From Stenotrophomonas indicatrix (lineage in GTDB: Bacteria > Pseudomonadota > Gammaproteobacteria > Xanthomonadales > Xanthomonadaceae), in NCBI RefSeq assembly GCF_002750975.1, contig NZ_PEJS01000001.1, positions 1,302,001 through 1,366,000 of the forward strand: a stretch of 64,000 nucleotides of DNA, in the 5' to 3' direction. The position numbers and the translations under genes are program-made. Positions 59,875 through 64,000 of the stretch are shown piece by piece. Positions within the stretch are counted from its first letter, which is position 1. Each line of letters opens with the position of its first letter. The notes beneath the pieces are model-generated. The model saw only the letters and a list, made by a program, of their open reading frames with translations. It was not told where the DNA came from and ran no database searches.

Positions 59875-61307
59875 TCCGACGCTCCGCTATCTGGCGCATC
59901 CACGCCCTGCGGCAGGAAGTCGACCGCGTTGGCCGGGCCCCACTGGCCGGCAGGGTAGGGTTCCAGCGGCAGGTTGGCCGCCTTCCAGGCATCGGCAACG
60001 CTGTCGATCCAGGCCCAGGCGGCACGCACTTCGTCATCGCGCACGAACAGGGTGTGGTTGCCGTTGAACGCGTCCAGGAACAGGCGCTCGTAGGCGATAC
60101 GGCGATGCAGGCCGGTCGGCACCGACAGCTCCAGCTCCAGCGGCTGCAGTTCCAGCGCGCCCCATTCCGGCCCGGCCAGGCTGCTCATCAGGCCCAGTTC
60201 GATGTTCTCCTGCGGCTGCAGCTGGAACACCAGGCGGTTCGGTGCGGCCTGCGCACGCTGCGGACGCTCGAACAACCAATGCGTGACCGGCTTGAGGGTC
60301 ACCACCACGCGGGTGGTGCGCTCGGGCAGGCGCTTGCCGGTGACCAGGTGGAACGGCACCCCGCTCCAGCGCCAGTTGTCGATGTGCGCGGTGACACCGG
60401 CGAAGGTCTCCACGTCGCTGCCTTCCGGCGGCTGGTAGGCCTGTGCGGGCTGGCCGTTGATGCTGCCGGCGGTATAGCGGCCGCGCACGCTGTCACGCGC
60501 GGCGTGCTTGGCATCCAGCGGGCGCAGTGCGCGCAGCACCTTGACCTTCTCATCGCGGATGCGGTCGGCTTCCAGCGACGCCGGCGGCTCCATCGCCACC
60601 ATGCACAGCAGCTGCAGGATGTGGCTCTGCACCATGTCGCGCAGGGCGCCGGAGCGCGCGTAGTAGGCATCGCGGCCATCCACGCCTTCGCTTTCGGCGA
60701 CCAGGATGTGCACCGATTCGATGTAATTGCGGTTCCACACCGCTTCCAGCAGCGTGTTGCCGAAGCGCAGCGCGATCAGGTTCTGTACCGCCGCCTTGCC
60801 CAGGTAGTGATCGAGGCGGAACACGCGGTCTTCGTCGATCCACTGGCCGATGGTGGTGATGATCTCCTCGGCGCTTTCGCTGTCGCTGCCGATCGGCTTC
60901 TCCAGCATCAGGCGCGCGGGTGCGGCCAGCGCGCCGCCCTTGGCCAGGCCCTCGCAGGTGGAGATGTACAGGCCCGGCGGGATCGCCAGGTAGCTCACGC
61001 AGCGGCGGTCGACCAGGTCGGACACGGCAGCGGCGACCGAGTCGACGTCGCGCAGGTCCACCGAGCGGTAGTCGATGCGGCGCAGCAGGGAGGCGATGTC
61101 CCCCTGGCTGGCCATCGGCATCGCCTGCTGCAGGCGCGGGCGCAGGATGTCATGGAAGGCTTCGGTGTCGTGGCCCGACAGGGCCAGCGCACGGATGCGG
61201 AAATCCTCCGGCAGCAGGCCGTCGCCGAGCAGGCGCAGCAGCGAAGGGAACAGGTAGCGCTGGGCCAGATCACCTGTGGCACCAAACAGGAAGAGTGTGT
61301 CGTGCAT
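59871..61307 (-). CDS. zwf: Glucose-6-phosphate 1-dehydrogenase
   Basis: 478 residues; oxidises glucose-6-phosphate with NAD(P). Coenzyme fingerprint LFLFGATGDLAQRYLFPSLL at the start, and active-site RLDHYLGKAAVQNLIALRF (conserved His-Tyr-Leu-Gly-Lys). Start ATG 61307, five bases inside a longer open frame that reads into the promoter region. First gene of the Entner-Doudoroff operon. A LacI-type operator lies 208 bases upstream, shared with the divergent ATPase gene. Confidence 0.96.
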   Translation of the reverse strand: MHDTLFLFGATGDLAQRYLFPSLLRLLGDGLLPEDFRIRALALSGHDTEAFHDILRPRLQQAMPMASQGDIASLLRRIDYRSVDLRDVDSVAAAVSDLVDRRCVSYLAIPPGLYISTCEGLAKGGALAAPARLMLEKPIGSDSESAEEIITTIGQWIDEDRVFRLDHYLGKAAVQNLIALRFGNTLLEAVWNRNYIESVHILVAESEGVDGRDAYYARSGALRDMVQSHILQLLCMVAMEPPASLEADRIRDEKVKVLRALRPLDAKHAARDSVRGRYTAGSINGQPAQAYQPPEGSDVETFAGVTAHIDNWRWSGVPFHLVTGKRLPERTTRVVVTLKPVTHWLFERPQRAQAAPNRLVFQLQPQENIELGLMSSLAGPEWGALELQPLELELSVPTGLHRRIAYERLFLDAFNGNHTLFVRDDEVRAAWAWIDSVADAWKAANLPLEPYPAGQWGPANAVDFLPQGVDAPDSGASE

Positions 61308-61514
61308 CGCTCGAGTTTCAGATCCGGGTGACATCGTTGTCAATCGCTTCATGGCTGGGTTCGGGGGACATCCGCGCAACTGCCTGTCCGAGGCTCATCT
61401 GGATCGGTTTTCCGGGTTGGCGGAGCACCGTTCCAATCGAAACCACTACAGCGGCAACCCTTCGTTCGGTCGACGATGCAGGTCGGCGCGCACCGACTGT
61501 CGGATAGTGCCACG

Positions 61515-61528
61515 TGAAAACGTTTACA
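61515..61528. promoter_or_regulatory. LacI-family operator in the zwf/ATPase divergent region
   Basis: TGAAAACGTTTACA: 12 of 14 positions are palindromic, and it differs by one base from the site at 26665-26678. It lies 208 bases from the zwf ATG and about 132 from the ABC ATPase start. It probably binds a sugar-responsive LacI-type repressor. Nothing else gene-like is seen in this 352-base divergent gap. Confidence 0.65.
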
Positions 61529-61659
61529 TGGCAGAATGGGCAACTGTATTCGATTGCAGTGGTCGCCGTCATGCGGCAACCGCGCAATCATCACTGCCAT
61601 CGGGAGGGCCGAGGCAGTCCCAAAAGACAGCCCGGCGTCGGGCGGACTGGATGAGTGAA

Positions 61660-62742
<1,083 letters not shown>

Positions 62743-62744
62743 CC

Positions 62745-62885
62745 GGTAGTGCCGGCCGCTGGCCGGCAACCTCAACCCGGCCTGGTTGCCGGCCAGTGGC
62801 CGGCACTACCTTCCTTCGCCGAAGGCGTGCGGACCAACGGTCCGCACCCACCGTGATCCCCAGTAGATCCACGCCATGCGTGGAT
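62745..62885. repeat. REP cluster between convergent genes
   Basis: An inverted GTAG pair (62745-62771 and 62784-62810) forms a large palindrome with one mismatch. Then GTGCGGACC-AAC-GGTCCGCAC (62827-62847), then GTAG-ATCCACGC-CAT-GCGTGGAT (62863-62885). The gap of 175 bases contains no gene. Confidence 0.88.
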
Positions 62886-62917
62886 GACATGCGTGGATGA
62901 AATGCCGGATCGGCGCC

Positions 62918-63793
62918 TCAGCGCGCCAGGCCGTCCAGCAGCGGCATCCGCTGCGCGACCGCGTTGCCCACCTGCAGTTCGCTGTCGCCGGTCTCCAGCG
63001 GCAGCACAGCCAGTGCCAGATCGCCGGCCACGCTGGCCAGGGTGCCGAGCGCGACCCCGTCCTGCTGCACGCCATCGCCTGCCTGCGCAGGTGCAGCGGT
63101 ATGCAGCAGCTGCACCGCGCGCTTGGCCTTGCCGAGGAAATGGGTGCGCGCGACGATTTCCTGGCCGGGGTAGCAGCCCTTCTTCACGCTGTAGCCGTTG
63201 AGGCGGTCCAGACCCAGCTGCTGCGGGGTCCACACCTCGCGCTGGCTCTCTGCCAAGCGTGGCAGGCCAAAGCGCAGGTCGGCCTGGCGCCAGGCCAGGG
63301 CGAAGGCGGCATCTTCGGCTTCGTCGCTGGCCGGGAAGGCCTCGACCGGGCCGATGCGCAGCGTACGGGGAAGTGCGTCGCTGCCCAGATCCAGCTCCCA
63401 ACCCTGACTGCCGACCAGCGCGATGGCGGCGCCAGCGGCGGCTTCCGGCGCAGTAAAGGCACCGGCCACGGCCAGGTCCGCATGCACCTGCAGTTTCACT
63501 TTGCGGCGGAACACGAAGCGCTGCAGTTGCGACGCAATCGCATCGGCATCACCGTCGGCGAGCACCAGCAGCACATGGTCATCGGCCAGCCGCAGCAGCT
63601 GGAACACCGCCAGGGTGCGGCCTTTGGCGCTCAGCCACGCGCTCCACTGCCAGTGCAGCAGGGGCAGGGCGGTCACGTCGCTGCTGAACTGGGCATGGGC
63701 AAAAGCCACTGCATCCACGCCCTGCAGGCTCAGCAATTGATGGCCGGGCAGGCGCGGATATGCGACGAAAGCAGGGGGAAGGTTGTCAGGCAC
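62918..63793 (-). CDS. ygfZ: YgfZ-type folate-binding Fe-S repair protein
   Basis: 291 residues from GTG 63793. GcvT-like fold with the YgfZ signature KKGCYPGQEIVARTHFLGKA (Lys-Gly-Cys-Tyr-x-Gly-Gln-Glu). It binds tetrahydrofolate and helps maintain certain iron-sulphur enzymes such as MiaB. A frame open to 63913 reaches into the divergent gene's leader. Divergent from an SDH assembly factor gene, another iron-sulphur-related protein. Confidence 0.9.
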   Translation of the reverse strand: MPDNLPPAFVAYPRLPGHQLLSLQGVDAVAFAHAQFSSDVTALPLLHWQWSAWLSAKGRTLAVFQLLRLADDHVLLVLADGDADAIASQLQRFVFRRKVKLQVHADLAVAGAFTAPEAAAGAAIALVGSQGWELDLGSDALPRTLRIGPVEAFPASDEAEDAAFALAWRQADLRFGLPRLAESQREVWTPQQLGLDRLNGYSVKKGCYPGQEIVARTHFLGKAKRAVQLLHTAAPAQAGDGVQQDGVALGTLASVAGDLALAVLPLETGDSELQVGNAVAQRMPLLDGLAR

Positions 63794-63832
63794 GTGAACG
63801 AGGTCTAAAATTTGTGCGTTGCGAGACCCATC

Positions 63833-64000
63833 ATGATAGGCCAAACAACCCCCACTCCCGACGCCGAAGCTGAAGCCCCGCTGGTTCCCCCGGTCCCTGT
63901 GCCCGTGGAACAACCAGAGGTGGAAGAGGAATTCGGTGGCCGCGGCGGACTTGATCCGGTGCGGTATGGCGATTGGGAAAAAAACGGACGCTGCATCGAT
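63833..64000 (+). CDS. DUF1674 protein, SDH assembly factor 4-like (3' end outside the window)
   Basis: The first 56 codons are visible from ATG 63833. A proline/glutamate-rich lead is followed by the family motif FGGRGGLDPVRYGDWEKNG and GRCID, characteristic of DUF1674/SdhAF4. That motif lies at the C-terminus in this family, so the stop should follow within a few codons of the window edge. It is thought to help insert FAD or protect the flavoprotein subunit of succinate dehydrogenase. Confidence 0.85.
   Translation, partial: MIGQTTPTPDAEAEAPLVPPVPVPVEQPEVEEEFGGRGGLDPVRYGDWEKNGRCID

Overview
This GC-rich window (about two thirds G+C by eye) comes from a Xanthomonadaceae chromosome, most likely Stenotrophomonas of the S. 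maltophilia group. The grounds are the GTAG-headed REP palindromes typical of that genus, the many TonB-dependent receptors, an Entner-Doudoroff operon beside a MalK-type ATPase, and the family-typical protein sequences. Nothing suggests a phage, insertion sequence or CRISPR array. Most of the window is ordinary chromosome; the unusual material lies between genes.

Layout. 1-2.4 kb: end of alaS, csrA and tRNA-Ser(GCT), the same order as in E. coli. 2.6-8 kb: a full-length Lhr helicase and a small exported protein. 8-10.7 kb: a pyruvate dehydrogenase E1 gene standing apart from any E2/E3 gene. 11-21.8 kb: two facing organophosphate-scavenging operons: a FecI/FecR-type sigma/anti-sigma pair with a signalling TonB receptor and a PhoD-type phosphatase, against a second TonB receptor with a phosphocholine-type phospholipase C. 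21.9-24.3 kb: a TsdA-like dihaem cytochrome and a trihaem cytochrome with a perfect FNR/Anr box upstream. 24.3-31.7 kb: hydrolases, an MFS transporter with a LacI-type operator, a siderophore-type receptor, and a pirin/LysR divergent pair. 31.7-35 kb: repeats, three tRNA-Arg(ACG) genes, a hydrolase-thiD operon and a DUF1275 membrane protein. 35-40.9 kb: lipoprotein and PhoH2-type ATPase, PrxQ peroxiredoxin, GcvR-like regulator, dapA with a BamC-like lipoprotein, a 119-bp tandem repeat, and ferredoxin. 41-50.2 kb: sugar MFS, tRNA-Glu(CTC), pcnB-folK, panB-panC-(membrane protein)-panD-pgi, and an unknown gene ending in a copy of the pgi tail. 50.2-54.1 kb: RegA/RegB-type redox two-component system divergent from ispG, then a PAP2 phosphatase. 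54.3-64 kb: a GacA-like regulator, the zwf-glk-pgl-edd-eda operon facing away from a MalK/UgpC-like ATPase, a YgfZ-type protein, and the start of an SDH assembly factor gene.

The strongest unexplained signal is a dispersed family of seven elements of about 120 bp (31.8, 32.1, 34.5, 42.6, 42.8, 55.1 and 56.1 kb). Each has a conserved core of about 52 nt with two internal hairpins, closed by a 23-27 bp outer stem. The outer stem has a different sequence in every copy, yet its two arms stay complementary (four copies perfect, three with one or two non-Watson-Crick positions). The internal hairpins also covary. This is the signature of a structured RNA, or of a mobile element handled as folded single-stranded DNA. 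Three copies are preceded by a REP hairpin and CAACAG-type repeats, so a larger composite unit is likely. Other good leads are the thiosulfate/tetrathionate cytochrome operon with its FNR box, the phosphate-scavenging clusters with possible PHO boxes, the duplicated pgi 3' end, and a LacI-type operator shared by the Entner-Doudoroff region and a distant MFS gene.
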